Numbered from the stretch's first letter, positions 9,302-19,071 are shown. The stretch is 64,000 bases of DNA from CBDFKJ01 sp965248805 (GCA_965248805.1 CBDFKJ010000007.1:62001-126000); one strand, 5' to 3'. The notes: a model not told the origin generated them from the sequence alone. Translations and numbers: made by a program.

Positions 9302-11389
9302 ATGCGACCGCAAAACCTCGACGTCCTCTTCGCGCCGGTGACGACACTGCCGGGCGTCGGTCCGCGGATCAGCCGGCTCGTCGCGCATCTCGCCGGCACG
9401 CATGCGGTCGACCTATTGTGGCATTTGCCGACCGGTCTGATCGACCGACGCTACGCCCCGCGCATCGCCGAGGCCGAGCCCGGGAGGATCGCCACCATCA
9501 CGGTGACCGTCGACCGGCACGAACCGTCGCCGCCGGGCCGATCGCGGGCACCGTATCGCGTGCACTGCCACGACGACAGCGGCGCCCTGGTGCTGGTCTT
9601 TTTCAATGCCCGACCCGACTATCTGACGCGCGTGCTTGCGGCTGGAACCGAACGCGTGGTCAGCGGCCGCCTGGAATACTTTCAGGACCGGCCGCAGATG
9701 ACGCATCCGGACTACATCTGCATGCCCAGCGAGCGCGACGCGATCGTCGGCATCGAGCCGTCCTATCCACTGACCGCCGGCCTCAGTCTGAAAGTCCTCG
9801 GCAAGGCCATTCACGCCGCGTTGACGCGTGCGCCCGCGTTGCCCGAGTGGCTCGATCCGGCCCTGAAGGCACAGCGTGGCTGGGCCGATTGGGCGGACGC
9901 GCTGCGCGCCGTCCACGCGCCCGCGCAGGAGGCCGACATCGCACGCACGAGCCTGGCGCGCGCACGCCTGGCCTATGACGAGTTGCTGGCGAGCCAACTC
10001 ACGATCGCGCTCGTGCGCGCGCAGATGCGGCCCCAGCCCGGCCTCGCCATCCGCAGCGACCACCGGCTGCGCGCACGCGTTCTCGCCGCCTTGCCGTTCG
10101 ATCTCACAACGAGCCAGCGCCGCGCGCTGGCGGAGATCGACGCCGATCTTGCCGCCGACACCCGCATGCTGCGGCTGCTGCAGGGGGACGTCGGCAGCGG
10201 CAAGTCCGTGGTCGCTTTCCTCGCCATGCTCAGCGCTGTCGAGGCCGGCGCCCAGGCCGTGATGATGGCGCCGACCGATGTGCTGGCCCGCCAGCATCAG
10301 GCGACCATCGCACCGCTGGCCGAACACCCCGGTGTCAAGGTGGCGCTGCTGACCGGCCGCGACAAAACCAGGGCCCGCGAGAATGCGCTCGCGGCCCTGG
10401 CCGACGGCAGCGCTCAAATCGCCGTGGGCACGCACGCGCTTTTTCAGACCGATGTGCAGTTCGCGAACCTGCGTATGGCCGTGATCGACGAGCAGCACCG
10501 CTTCGGCGTCCATCAGCGCCTGCTGCTGGCGCGTAAGGGCGCGGCCGTGGACGTGCTGGTGATGACCGCGACGCCAATACCGCGCACGCTGATGCTGGCG
10601 GCCTATGGCGATCTTGAGAGCTCGCAGCTTACCGAAAAGCCCGCAGGGCGGCAGCCGGTGGACACCCGCGCCGTCTCGCGAGAACGGTTCGACGAGGTCG
10701 TCGCGGCGGTGGGCCACGCCCTCGCCACGCGGGCCAAGGCCTACTGGGTGTGTCCGCTGGTCGAGGAGTCGGCGGCTAGCGACTTGGCCGCCGCCACCGA
10801 GCGCTATACGGCGCTGCGCGCGTCCTTCGGCGACCGCGTGGGCCTGATCCATGGCCGCCTCAGCGGTGCCGCCAAGGACTCGGTCATGCGCGCGTTCGCG
10901 ACCGGCGACGTCGATCTGCTGGTGGCGACCACCGTGATCGAGGTCGGCGTGGACGTGCCGGCCGCATCGGTGATCGTCATCGAACACGCGGAGAGGTTTG
11001 GACTGGCTCAGCTACATCAGCTGCGCGGCCGCGTCGGCCGCGGCGGTGATCGCAGCAGCTGCGTGCTGCTCTATGCACCGCCGCTGTCGGAGCCGGCGCG
11101 GGCGCGGTTGCGTATCATACGCGAGACCGATGACGGCTTCCGCATCGCTGAGGAGGACTTGCGGTTGCGGGGTGCCGGCGAGGTCCTGGGCACGCGCCAA
11201 TCGGGGCTGCCGGCGTTTCGCCTGGCCGATTTGGGCGCCCACGCCGATTTGCTGGAGATTGCGCGCGACGACGCGCGGTTGATCGTCGAACGCGATCCGA
11301 CACTCGAAACCGAGCGCGGGCGCGCGCTGCGTACGCTGCTGTATCTGTTCGAGCGGGACGCGGTGGTGAAGTATACCCGAGCCGGCTAG
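9302..11389 (+). CDS. recG: ATP-dependent DNA helicase RecG
   Basis: 695 residues from ATG 9302. RecG is a branch-migrating helicase that regresses stalled forks and processes recombination intermediates. Seen: the N-terminal wedge/OB region with TLPGVGPRISR and the LLWHLP motif, Walker A GDVGSGKSVVAF (about residue 297-305), the DEQHRFGV box (about 395), TATPIPRTL, and the C-terminal helicase motifs TTVIEVGVDVP and QLRGRVGRG. It is divergent from sdhE-mfd. Its stop overlaps that of the convergent DUF502 gene inside the palindrome CTAG (11386-11389). Confidence 0.96.
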   Translation: MRPQNLDVLFAPVTTLPGVGPRISRLVAHLAGTHAVDLLWHLPTGLIDRRYAPRIAEAEPGRIATITVTVDRHEPSPPGRSRAPYRVHCHDDSGALVLVFFNARPDYLTRVLAAGTERVVSGRLEYFQDRPQMTHPDYICMPSERDAIVGIEPSYPLTAGLSLKVLGKAIHAALTRAPALPEWLDPALKAQRGWADWADALRAVHAPAQEADIARTSLARARLAYDELLASQLTIALVRAQMRPQPGLAIRSDHRLRARVLAALPFDLTTSQRRALAEIDADLAADTRMLRLLQGDVGSGKSVVAFLAMLSAVEAGAQAVMMAPTDVLARQHQATIAPLAEHPGVKVALLTGRDKTRARENALAALADGSAQIAVGTHALFQTDVQFANLRMAVIDEQHRFGVHQRLLLARKGAAVDVLVMTATPIPRTLMLAAYGDLESSQLTEKPAGRQPVDTRAVSRERFDEVVAAVGHALATRAKAYWVCPLVEESAASDLAAATERYTALRASFGDRVGLIHGRLSGAAKDSVMRAFATGDVDLLVATTVIEVGVDVPAASVIVIEHAERFGLAQLHQLRGRVGRGGDRSSCVLLYAPPLSEPARARLRIIRETDDGFRIAEEDLRLRGAGEVLGTRQSGLPAFRLADLGAHADLLEIARDDARLIVERDPTLETERGRALRTLLYLFERDAVVKYTRAG

Positions 11390-12189
11390 TCGTTGGCGCC
11401 CAAACGCTTTGCCGGCGGCGCATCGGGCTCGGTATTGCCTATCGTTGGCTTGTCGCCCTCCGCAGTCGCGATCAGTTTTATCTCCTGCGCCGCCACGGGT
11501 CGGTCATCCGGCGGCGTGACGATCCCGCCGGAGACGACCATCTTGATCCCCTCTTCCACGGTCATGCTCAGCACGACCAATTCACTGCGCGGCACGAACA
11601 GCAAATAGCCCGACGTCGGGTTAGGCGTCGTTGGCAGAAACACATTCACCACGTCATCGGTGGTCAGGTTCTGCACTTCGCCGATCGTGCGGCCGGTGAC
11701 GAATCCTATCGCCCAACAGCCTCGGCGCGGATACTCGAACAGCACGACCTGGCGGAATGCATCGGACTGCTGCGCCACGACCGTCTCGATGATCTGCTTG
11801 GTGGCGCCGTAGACGCTGCGTACGACCGGCATGCGGTGCACGACCCGCTCGCCCAGCCCGACCAGAAACCGTCCGACAATGCCGGCCGTCAGCCAGCCGA
11901 TGACGGTCAATGCGACGACCAGCACGATCAGGCCCAAACCCGGAATGCCGAATGGCAAGTATGTGTTCGGGTTGTACTGCGTCGGGATCAGCGGCGTGAC
12001 TTGCGCGTCGATGAAGGACAGGAACACGTAAGCGAGGTAAAAGGTGATCCCGACCGGCGCGGTAACCAGGATGCCGGCAATTAGGTAACCGCGTAGACGG
12101 CCAACGAACCCATGCTTGCGGTGACTTGCGTGCACATCCTCGTCTGCAGGGTCCGTCCGCAAATGTTCCTTATCTGTTTCGGCCGTCAA
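11386..12189 (-). CDS. DUF502 family inner-membrane protein
   Basis: 267 residues. A polar N terminus is followed by two hydrophobic segments (about 34-58, LIAGILVTAPVGITFYLAYVF; and about 80-105, GLGLIVLVVALTVIGWLTAG), then the conserved DUF502 core with PVVRSVYGATKQIIET, VVLFEYPRRGCWAIGFVTG and VFLPTTPNPTSGYLLFVP. The cellular role of the family is not settled. It commonly neighbours recG in alphaproteobacteria. The last about 60 residues are polar and less conserved. Confidence 0.9.
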   Translation of the reverse strand: MTAETDKEHLRTDPADEDVHASHRKHGFVGRLRGYLIAGILVTAPVGITFYLAYVFLSFIDAQVTPLIPTQYNPNTYLPFGIPGLGLIVLVVALTVIGWLTAGIVGRFLVGLGERVVHRMPVVRSVYGATKQIIETVVAQQSDAFRQVVLFEYPRRGCWAIGFVTGRTIGEVQNLTTDDVVNVFLPTTPNPTSGYLLFVPRSELVVLSMTVEEGIKMVVSGGIVTPPDDRPVAAQEIKLIATAEGDKPTIGNTEPDAPPAKRLGAND

Positions 12190-12336
12190 AGGCGTCTCCG
12201 CGCTGCGCCTCAGATGATATAATGCGTCTGGTAGGACAATGACAGCGCTGCACCAGTTGGATGTTCGCCGGCCGGCCGGCGACGGAATTCCACTAAGCCG
12301 CCCGTGATGACGGGTAATTCAGTTTCCGAGGGTTGG

Positions 12337-13794
12337 ATGAACGTCATGCACATCATACGCGGCTGCGCCGCCGGCATGATCGCCCTGGGTCTGGCGACGC
12401 CGGCGAACGCCCTGCCGCTGGACGAGGCGCGGCACGTGCTGGGACGCGTCGCCTTCGCCGCCACGCCGAACGACGCAAATGCGCTGGCGCCCTTGGACCG
12501 CACTGCCGCCGTCCAACAACTGCTCGGCACGGCGCGTCAATCGGCACTGACGGAGCCACCGGGCTGGTCCGACACCTGGACGCCCCGGCGTCGGCGCGAC
12601 CGACCGATGTCGGCCGAAGATCGCGCCGAACGTCCGCGTGCTGCGCCAACAGTCGGGTGAATTGAAGGCCTGGTGGATCGGCGAGATGATCACCACGCCC
12701 ACACCTGTCACCGAAACCATGATGCTGTTTTGGCACAATCATTTCACCTCGAGCCTGCGCAAGGTGCGCAGGCTGATCTGGATGTACCGCCAGATGGGTT
12801 GCTGCGGCGCCATGCCCTGGGGAATTTCGGAGAGCTGCTGCGGACGATCAGCCGCGATCCGGCGATGCTGGTTTACCTGGATAACGTCGGCAATCGGCGC
12901 GAGGCGCCGAACGAGAACTTCGCGCGCGAGTTGCTGGAGCCATTCACCTTGGGCGAGGGCTGGTACTCGGAGAGCGATATCTCGGAGAGCGATATCAAGG
13001 AGATCGCGCGTGCATTTACCGGCTGGTCCGTCGATCCGCGCACGGGCGAGTTCGTATCCCGCCGGCCGCGCCACGATGGCGGCACCAAGACGGTGCTCGG
13101 AAAGGACGGCCGCTTCGACGGCGACGATATCGTCGACATCCTGTTGGCGCACCCGCGCACGGCAGTTCTCATCACCACGAAACTGTGGCGCGCATTCGTC
13201 TCGGACGCGCCCGATAACGCCGAGATCGAGCGGCTGGCAGCGCTGTTTCGGACCGCCGACTACGAGATCGCGCCGCTGATGCAGGCGATGCTGACCTCCG
13301 CCGCCTTTTGGGATCCGGCCAATCGAGGGGCGTTGATCCGCTCGCCGGTCTAACTTCTGGTCGGTACCGTTCGGCTATTCGATATAGAGGTCGAGAACCC
13401 GCGCAACATCGCCTTCATGAGCCGCCGCCTCGGGCAGGATCTGTTCGATCCGCCGAACGTCAAAGGCTGGCCGGGCGGTGCCGAGTGGATTACGGCCGAC
13501 CGCTACCTGGCGCGGCAGGAGTTGCTGCAGACCGTCACCAACGGGGCCCCCGCCGGAGACCGATCCGCCGACCGCCGATCGGCCAACGCCGAGCGTCGCG
13601 CGGGCGGCATGGCGATGTCCGGGCGACGAGCGCAGGGCATGGGCCGCCACATCGATCGCTGGGTTCAGAGACTGCCCGATCGCTGGGAGAACGCGCCCGA
13701 TTTGATCGCGCTGGTCGTGCCGTTGCCACCGGTCGACAGTCAGAACATGGACCAAGTCGCCAGCGGCGCTCTGGTTCTGGGGGTTGCTCAATGA
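12337..13794 (+). pseudogene. DUF1800 family protein, multiply frameshifted
   Basis: The family pattern is spread over three frames: signal peptide and EARHVLGRVAFAATP, then AWWIGEMITTPTPVTETMMLFWHNHF, then LLRTISRDPAMLVYLDN...NENFARELLE and FTGWSVDP, then LGQDLFDPPNVKGWPGG. Frame changes lie near 12630, 12770 and 13350. A 15-bp tandem duplication (about 12967-12998) repeats Ser-Glu-Ser-Asp-Ile. Intact members are about 450-500 residues and are usually encoded beside a DUF1501 protein, as here. They are exported proteins of uncertain function. The gene is dead unless the indels are errors. Confidence 0.85.
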
Positions 13795-13822
13795 TCCGGT
13801 ATATCACTCAAGTGAGGCGTTG

Positions 13823-14983
13823 ATGAGACGCAGAGATTTTCTCGCAAGCTCCGCCGCCACCGTTACGTGCGGCCTGCTGTCGCCGTCTCTGGCCGCGGCG
13901 GCATCTTCGGCACGCACAGTCGTGCTGGTCGAGCTGAACGGCGGCAATGATGGGTTGAATACCGTCGTGCCGTATGCCGATCGGGCCTATCAAAAATTGC
14001 GGCCGCGACTGGCGGTGGCGCGTGACGACGTGCTGCAGCTGAACGAACATTTCGGGCTGCACCCGGCACTGGAGCCGCTGATGCCAGCGTGGCAGGGGCG
14101 CGACATGGCCGTCGTTCATGGCGTCGGCTACCCGCGGCCTGACCGGTCGCATTTCCGCTCCATCGAGATCGTCGAGACCGCATCGGACAGCGAGCAAGTG
14201 CTCAACGATGGCTGGGTGGCAGGCGTCTGGAGCCAAGCCGACGCCGCGCAGCGCATGGCGATCGACGGTATCGCCCTCGGCGGACCGGCGGGGGCACTCA
14301 CCGGCGCCCAAGCGCGCCCGATCGTGATGGTGGAGCCGGAAGGATTCATCGATCAGGCACGCCGGACGCCGGCGCCTCAGGCCGTCGCGCGCAATCCCGC
14401 CCTCGCCCACCTGATGCGCGTGCGCACCGACATTCGCGGCGCGGCACACAATCTGTCGGCGCAGCTCGATACGGCGCCGACGCTCGCGGGCGAGTTTCCG
14501 CGGACGCCGATTGGACGGCAGTTTCAAGCCGCCGCGCGGCTGTTGGTCGCCGACGTCTCGGTGCCCGCCATCAAGCTGCGCCACGGCAGCTTCGACACGC
14601 ACGCCAACCAGCAGCGCACCCACGGCAATTTGCTCGGGCAACTCGCAGCCGGACTCACCGCATTTCGCGCCGCCATGCTGCATCACGGCATCTGGGATCG
14701 CGTTCTTGTGATGACCTACGCCGAGTTCGGACGGCGGGCCGGCGAAAACGGCAGCCAAGGAACCGACCACGGCACAGCCGCGGCGCACTTTCTGTTCGGC
14801 GGCACCGTCAAGGGCGGGCTGCACGGCGCGCCACCTTCGCTCACCGACCTCGTGGACGAGGATTTGCAGCATACCGTCGATTTCCGCCGCCTGTACGCCA
14901 CGGTGGCGAGCGGCTGGTGGAATTTGCCGCAAGGCTCGGAGTTGCTTGCGAGACACTCCCCTCTCGATATTCTGAAGAGCTAG
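13823..14983 (+). CDS. DUF1501 family protein, Tat-exported
   Basis: 386 residues from ATG 13823. The N terminus MRRRDFLASSAATVTCGLL is a twin-arginine signal (RRRDFL). The body has family motifs VELNGGNDGLNTVVPY, the sulfatase-like SHF segment (PRPDRSHFRSIE), GSFDTHANQ and TYAEFGRRAGENGSQGTDHG. These proteins fold like alkaline phosphatase or sulfatase superfamily members, act in the periplasm or at the surface, and their substrates are not known. The usual partner, DUF1800, directly upstream is broken, so this gene may have lost its function. Confidence 0.88.
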   Translation: MRRRDFLASSAATVTCGLLSPSLAAAASSARTVVLVELNGGNDGLNTVVPYADRAYQKLRPRLAVARDDVLQLNEHFGLHPALEPLMPAWQGRDMAVVHGVGYPRPDRSHFRSIEIVETASDSEQVLNDGWVAGVWSQADAAQRMAIDGIALGGPAGALTGAQARPIVMVEPEGFIDQARRTPAPQAVARNPALAHLMRVRTDIRGAAHNLSAQLDTAPTLAGEFPRTPIGRQFQAAARLLVADVSVPAIKLRHGSFDTHANQQRTHGNLLGQLAAGLTAFRAAMLHHGIWDRVLVMTYAEFGRRAGENGSQGTDHGTAAAHFLFGGTVKGGLHGAPPSLTDLVDEDLQHTVDFRRLYATVASGWWNLPQGSELLARHSPLDILKS

Positions 14984-15010
14984 CCGCCGTCGGAGTGGTA
15001 CACTCTGCAC

Positions 15011-15502
15011 ATGCGGTGCGCGCGTTCAATTGCTGCACTTACCATGGTTCTGCTGGCCAGTGCGGGGCACGCCGCCGATTTGCAGGGCCCGGCAACCGTC
15101 ATCGATGGCGATACGCTGGAGGTGGCGGGCCGACAGGTGCGGCTGATCGGCATCGACGCACCGGAGGCCGGCCAGTTGTGCAGTTTTCTCGACAATGAAA
15201 TCGATTGCGGCGTCATCGCCCGATCGCAGTTGAACGATCTGACGGCGGCGGCGACCGTCGACTGCGATATTGTCGAACTACGTGACGACGGTATCACCGT
15301 CGCGCGGTGCGAGGCCGGCGGCTACGATCTGTCGGAAGGCATGGTCTACACCGGCTGGGCGCGCGCCGACGCAAGATGGAGCGAACGCTACCTAGCGGAT
15401 GAGGCGGAATCCCGCACCGCCGAGCGCGGCTTATGGATTGGCGAGTTTCCGGCGCCGTGGGATTGGCGCATTCGCCAGGGTCTGCCCGACCCCGACCTCT
15501 AG
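15011..15502 (+). CDS. Secreted thermonuclease-like (SNase domain) protein
   Basis: 163 residues. A signal peptide (ALTMVLLASAGHA) is followed by an SNase-type OB fold: ATVIDGDTLEVAGRQVRLIGIDAPE matches the nuclease start (Asp and Arg of the Ca/phosphate site). A region near CDIVELRDDGITVARCEAGGYDLSEGMVYTGWA follows, and AESRTAERGLWIGEF closes the fold. It has three to four Cys in the mature part. It may cut nucleic acid in the periplasm, though many small relatives are inactive. The TAG stop lies in CTAG and is the insertion site of the following IS630 copy, which preserves the stop. Confidence 0.8.
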   Translation: MRCARSIAALTMVLLASAGHAADLQGPATVIDGDTLEVAGRQVRLIGIDAPEAGQLCSFLDNEIDCGVIARSQLNDLTAAATVDCDIVELRDDGITVARCEAGGYDLSEGMVYTGWARADARWSERYLADEAESRTAERGLWIGEFPAPWDWRIRQGLPDPDL

Positions 15503-16555
15503 TGGATTGATCGGAATGAAAGAGTCCGAATTGGGATTCCGTATTTTGCTGTGGTATGCGAATCTGGCGCATGCGCAGTGGAATCTCCTTCACCCTATCC
15601 GCCGGCGACCGTCAGCGATTGCGCGCGGTCGTCGCGGATCCCAAGAGCCCGCAGAAACACGTCTGGCGGGCACATATTGTCCTTCTCAGCGGCGAGGGTC
15701 TGGGCACCTCGGCGATCATGACCGAGACCGGCAAGTCCAAGACCTGCGTGTGGCGCTGGCAAGAGCGGTTCATGCACGAGGGTGTCGGCGGCCTGCTTCG
15801 CGACAAGTCCCGTCCGCCCGGCAAGGCGCCGGTCCCGCTCGATCGTGTCGCCGAGATCGTGCGCCTGACGCAGCAACCGCCGCCGTTTGAGGCGACCCAC
15901 TGGACGTTGCGCGCGATGGCCAGGGCGGCCGGTATTGCCGCCTCGACGGTGCAGGCGATCTGGAAGGCTCACGGTCTCAGCCCGCACCGCTGGCGCAACT
16001 TCAAGCTGTCGACCGACCCTGCCTTCGCCGAGAAACTCACCGATATCGTCGGCCTGTATGTCGACCCGCCGGCCCATGCGGTGGTGTTGTCGATCGATGA
16101 GAAGTCACAGATCCAGGCGCTCGACCGCCGGTCTGCCGATGAAGAAGGGACGCGCCGGCACCATGACTACAAACGGCACGGCACGACCACGCTGTTTGCG
16201 GCGCTCAACGTTCTGGACGGAACGGTGATCGGCCAGAACATGCAGCGCCACCGCCATCAGGAGTTCATCCGCTTCCTCAACCGCATCGAGCGCACGGTGC
16301 CGGCGGACAAGGCCATCCACGCGATCGTCGACAACTACGCGGCGCACAACAAGGACAAGGTCCGCGCCTGGCTCGCCCGCCATCCGCGCTGGACTTTCCA
16401 CTTCACACCGACCTCCTGCTCGTGGCTCAATGCCGTCGAGGGCTTCTTCGCAAAACTCACCCGGCGGCGGCTCAAGCACGGCGTCTTCCATTCCGTCGTC
16501 GATCTCCAGGCCGCAATCAACCGCTTCGTCCGCGAATACAATGCGGCCAACCCAC
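15502..16555 (+). mobile_element. IS630-family element, copy 2 (3' deletion)
   Basis: The left end is complete after TA (15500-15501). On the right, about 80 bp are lost between two CCCA/CCA repeats: the sequence goes from GCGGCCAACCCA directly to CTAG, keeping only the last CCAC of the right end. TA follows at 16556-16557. The element sits in a CTAG shared by the stops of the nuclease-like gene and the convergent MarR gene. Confidence 0.85.
15556..16555 (+). pseudogene. IS630 transposase, C-terminally truncated
   Basis: Identical in style to the 360-residue transposase at 50388-51470 through VREYNAANP. It then reads out of the element into antisense MarR sequence, giving a spurious 482-residue open frame. 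Lost residues include the final SKADPDDIIAARNRGF region. The N-terminal HTH (WRAHIVLLSGEGLGTSAIM) and the DDE residues (SIDEKSQ, VDNYAAH, CSWLNAVEGFF) are present, so residual activity is possible, but the right terminal repeat is mostly gone. Confidence 0.8.
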
Positions 16556-17055
16556 TAGGTCATGCCGTAGCGCACGTAATCCGACCAGATGCGTTCCAAC
16601 GTGCGCGACACGTCCCGCCCCTGAATCGGATCGGATTCGCTGCTCTGCTCGACCAGCGTTTGCGAGTGAACCGTTTCCATGTCCATGAGCTTGGCACACA
16701 ACGCGCAACCCGAGTCCGTCAGCTGCAAGCGCACTGCACGACGATCGCGTTCGGAACGATGCTGCTCCAGATAGCCGGCGTCGACGAGCTGGCGGACATT
16801 GTAGGTGACGTTCGAGCCGATGTGATAGCCGCGGTCGACGAGCTCGCGCATGGTCACGCCAGAGCCCTGCACGTTGATCAGCAGCATCGCCTGAACCGGA
16901 TTGATGTCCTCCACGCCGAGCTGGCTGAGCTCGTAACGTATGACATCGAGATAGCGCCGGTGCAGCCGTTCGATCAATCGTGTGATCTCGGCATAGGCCT
17001 GTAACGCCTCGCTCGGCGCGTTCGTCGCCCTGATGACGTTGGTAACCGTGCTCAT
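16555..17055 (-). CDS. MarR-family transcriptional regulator
   Basis: 166 residues from ATG 17055, preceded by a strong AGGAG. It is a winged-helix MarR protein: an N-terminal dimerisation helix, the HTH VTMRELVDRGYHIGSNVTYNVRQLVDAGYL (about 68-98), and the wing QHRSERDRRAVRLQLTDSG. These usually repress a nearby gene and respond to a small ligand. The target is unclear, because the flanking genes are an IS and an acidic protein. Its stop TAG is shared with the IS630 target CTAG and is unaffected by the insertion. Confidence 0.88.
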   Translation of the reverse strand: MSTVTNVIRATNAPSEALQAYAEITRLIERLHRRYLDVIRYELSQLGVEDINPVQAMLLINVQGSGVTMRELVDRGYHIGSNVTYNVRQLVDAGYLEQHRSERDRRAVRLQLTDSGCALCAKLMDMETVHSQTLVEQSSESDPIQGRDVSRTLERIWSDYVRYGMT

Positions 17056-17126
17056 ACCGTCTCCTCGCACCGCACTGCGTGCGCGGCGCTGATTTCTTCC
17101 CTTCGGGATCGCTTCATCGCGCCCGT

Positions 17127-17477
17127 CTAGCGCCTTAGCATCGCCCATTTTGGCGTCACGAACCGTGGATGGTCAGCGCTGCGGGCACGGCTGGCTTCAT
17201 CGTCGTCCGTGCTATCGGAACGCTCCTCCGGTTCAGGAGGGCTTTGCTCTAGCGGTACTATGTCGACCTCCGGTTCTGCCGGTTCGTCGACTTCGTCTGG
17301 TTCTCTTTCGCCGTCGCTTTCATCACCAAGCGGATCGGAGTCGTTGGAACGCCGATACATCGTAATCACCGCGCGTTGGATCGCATCCATGGCGTCGCGC
17401 CATCCGCGCTCGTATTCCGAGTGCTTGACCTGGGTGATGAGACGGCCGAACCCCTTGAGTGGATCGAACTCGCTCAC
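17127..17477 (-). CDS. Acidic protein of unknown function
   Basis: 116 residues from GTG 17477, chosen because AGGAT lies a few bases upstream and the longer frame has no family-like start. The first half, SEFDPLKGFGRLITQVKHSEYERGWRDAMDAIQRAVITMYRR, looks folded and helical. The second half is a low-complexity Glu/Asp/Pro/Ser tail (EPDEVDEPAEPEVD), probably disordered, ending in a basic-hydrophobic PKWAMLRR. It is upstream of and in the same direction as the MarR gene, 71 bp away. No family is recognised. Confidence 0.55.
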   Translation of the reverse strand: MSEFDPLKGFGRLITQVKHSEYERGWRDAMDAIQRAVITMYRRSNDSDPLGDESDGEREPDEVDEPAEPEVDIVPLEQSPPEPEERSDSTDDDEASRARSADHPRFVTPKWAMLRR

Positions 17478-17705
17478 TGTACATCCTGTCGCTGGAACGG
17501 CCTCTGAGCCTGTCGAGAAGCTCGTGGCGATGGTGCCATTCAGATGTAACTGATTTGTTAACAAAGTGAGCGCATTGGCCGGCAATTGGCCACGATTTGA
17601 TCTATCGCGGCCACCCTCGATGGGCGCGTTCGAGCCGTCATTCCGGTCGGGTTCCGACAAGCTGCGACTGGGAATGCGGCTCAGCACTTTGCGTCAATGG
17701 AAGAT

Positions 17706-18872
17706 CGTGTCCCATGGAGTGGTGTAGCTGACGGCAGATGGCCGCGCGCTCCGGCATGGGCCGGGATGATCAGCGTGCGACAGCTGGCAGGCTGATGAGA
17801 GGATCATCATTCATCTGGGCGATGGTTTCCAGGGTCATGTATCTGGCCCGTTGCACGACCCACTCATCGTTCTGTTCGAGCAGGAGCGCGCCGACCAGCC
17901 GGACGATGGCATCATCGTTGGGGAAAATGCCGACGACGTCGGTCCTGCGCTTGATCTCGCCGTTGAGGCGCTCGATCGGATTGGTGCTGTGCAGCTTGGC
18001 GCGATGCTCCTTGGGGAAGGTCATGTATGCCAACACATCGGGCTCGGCGTCGTCCATGATGGCGGCAAGCTTCGGGACCTTCGTTCGGATCTGATCGGCG
18101 ACGGCACGCCATTGAAGGCTCGCCGCCTCGGCCGTCTCCTGTGCGAACGCGGTGGCGATGAAGGCCGAGACGACGCGCCGCCCGTTCTTCCCGGCATGGG
18201 CGAGCACGTTGCGCATGAAGTGGACGCGGCAACGCTGCCATGTGGCGCACAGCACCTTGGTGACGGCGGCCTTCAAGCCTTCATGCGCATCGGAGACGAC
18301 GAGCTTGACGCCGCGCAGTCGCGTCAGCTTGCGCAGGAACTCCGTCCAGATCGGCTCGGCCTCGGAGGTGCCGATCTCCATGCCCAGCACCTCGCGCCGG
18401 CCGTCGCTGTTGACGCCGACGGCGATGATGACGGCGACCGACACGATGCGTCCGCCGCGACGGACCTTCAGATAGGTCGCGTCGATCCACAGGTACGGCC
18501 AGTCACCTTCGATCGGCCGCTCCAGAAAAGCCTTCACCTTGCCGTCGATCTCCTCGCACAGCCGGCTGACCTGGCTCTTCGAGATGCCGCTCATGCCCAT
18601 CGCCTTGACCAGGTCGTCGACCGACCGCGTCGAGATGCCCTGGACATAGGCTTCCTGGATAACAGCGGTCAGCGCCTTCTCGGCCATGCGGCGCGGCTCA
18701 AGAAAGCTCGGGAAGAAGGAGCCCTTCCTCAGCTTGGGAATGCGCAGCTCGGCGGTCGCCGCCCGCGTCTCCCAGTCGCGGTCACGGTAGCCGTTGCGCT
18801 GAGCCTGCCGCAGCGGGTTCCTCTCGCCATAGGCGGCGCCAGTAGACGCGCCCACCTCCAGTTCCATCAACC
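17706..18872 (-). mobile_element. IS256-family element, 5'-truncated
   Basis: Holds most of an IS256 transposase and, at about 17706-17732, an end with GGAGTGGTGTAGCTGAC typical of IS256 termini. The 5' end is cut at 18872 where an IS5-family end begins. The 11-nt sequence CAATGGAAGAT occurs just outside both sides (17695-17705 and 18957-18967), which could be a target duplication or a deletion junction. Confidence 0.7.
17770..18870 (-). pseudogene. IS256-family (mutator-type) transposase, N-terminally truncated
   Basis: 366 residues remain of an expected about 400-410. The first about 45 are missing because the gene is broken by an IS5-family end at 18873. Recognisable blocks: RNGYRDRDWETR, IPKLRKGSFFPSFLEPRR, GISTRSVDDLVKAMG, WIDATYLKVR (first catalytic Asp), VVSDAHEGLKAAV (second Asp), RCRVHFMRN, and the C-terminal STNPIERLNGEIKRR with the catalytic Glu. 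The DDE triad is present, but the start and one IS end are lost. Confidence 0.85.
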
Positions 18873-18939
18873 GGACGCCTCCATTTACCTCGTGAATTTT
18901 GCCTCGTTGTGATTCTCTACGGCGGTTCGGTTTGAGGAG
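18873..18939 (+). repeat. 67-bp remnant of IS5-family element end
   Basis: Identical to the first 67 bp of the complete IS5-family element at 57513-58802, from GGACGCCTCCATTTACC to GGTTTGAGGAG. The match stops just before the transposase start codon of the full copy. It marks an insertion into the IS256 transposase followed by deletion of nearly all of the IS5 element. Confidence 0.9.
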
Positions 18940-19071
18940 CGCCGGTCATCGGCAGCCAATGGAAGATGCTGGCTGGCCGGCCCGCTGACGGGTTCGAGCT
19001 ACCGCGTTGAGTGGACCATCGCCGGCACCGCGCCGCGGTTCCGCTTCGCCGTCATCGCCGGCGTCGTCTGA
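18940..19071 (+). pseudogene. C-terminal scrap of a phage gene
   Basis: One frame reads GPLTGSSYRVEWTIAGTA and then RFRFAVIAGVV before a TGA at 19069-19071, just ahead of the tail tube gene. Position and style suggest the tail end of a virion gene cut by the IS/deletion junction at 18939. Too short for family assignment. Confidence 0.4.

Noticed and set aside
9413..10987. Long minus-strand open frame of 524 codons inside recG
   Set aside because: It is an antisense shadow typical of GC-rich DNA. recG on the plus strand has all helicase motifs.
15556..17004. 482-residue fusion protein of transposase and extra C-terminal domain
   Set aside because: The last about 150 codons are antisense to a well-supported MarR gene. 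The fusion frame exists only because the transposase end was deleted.
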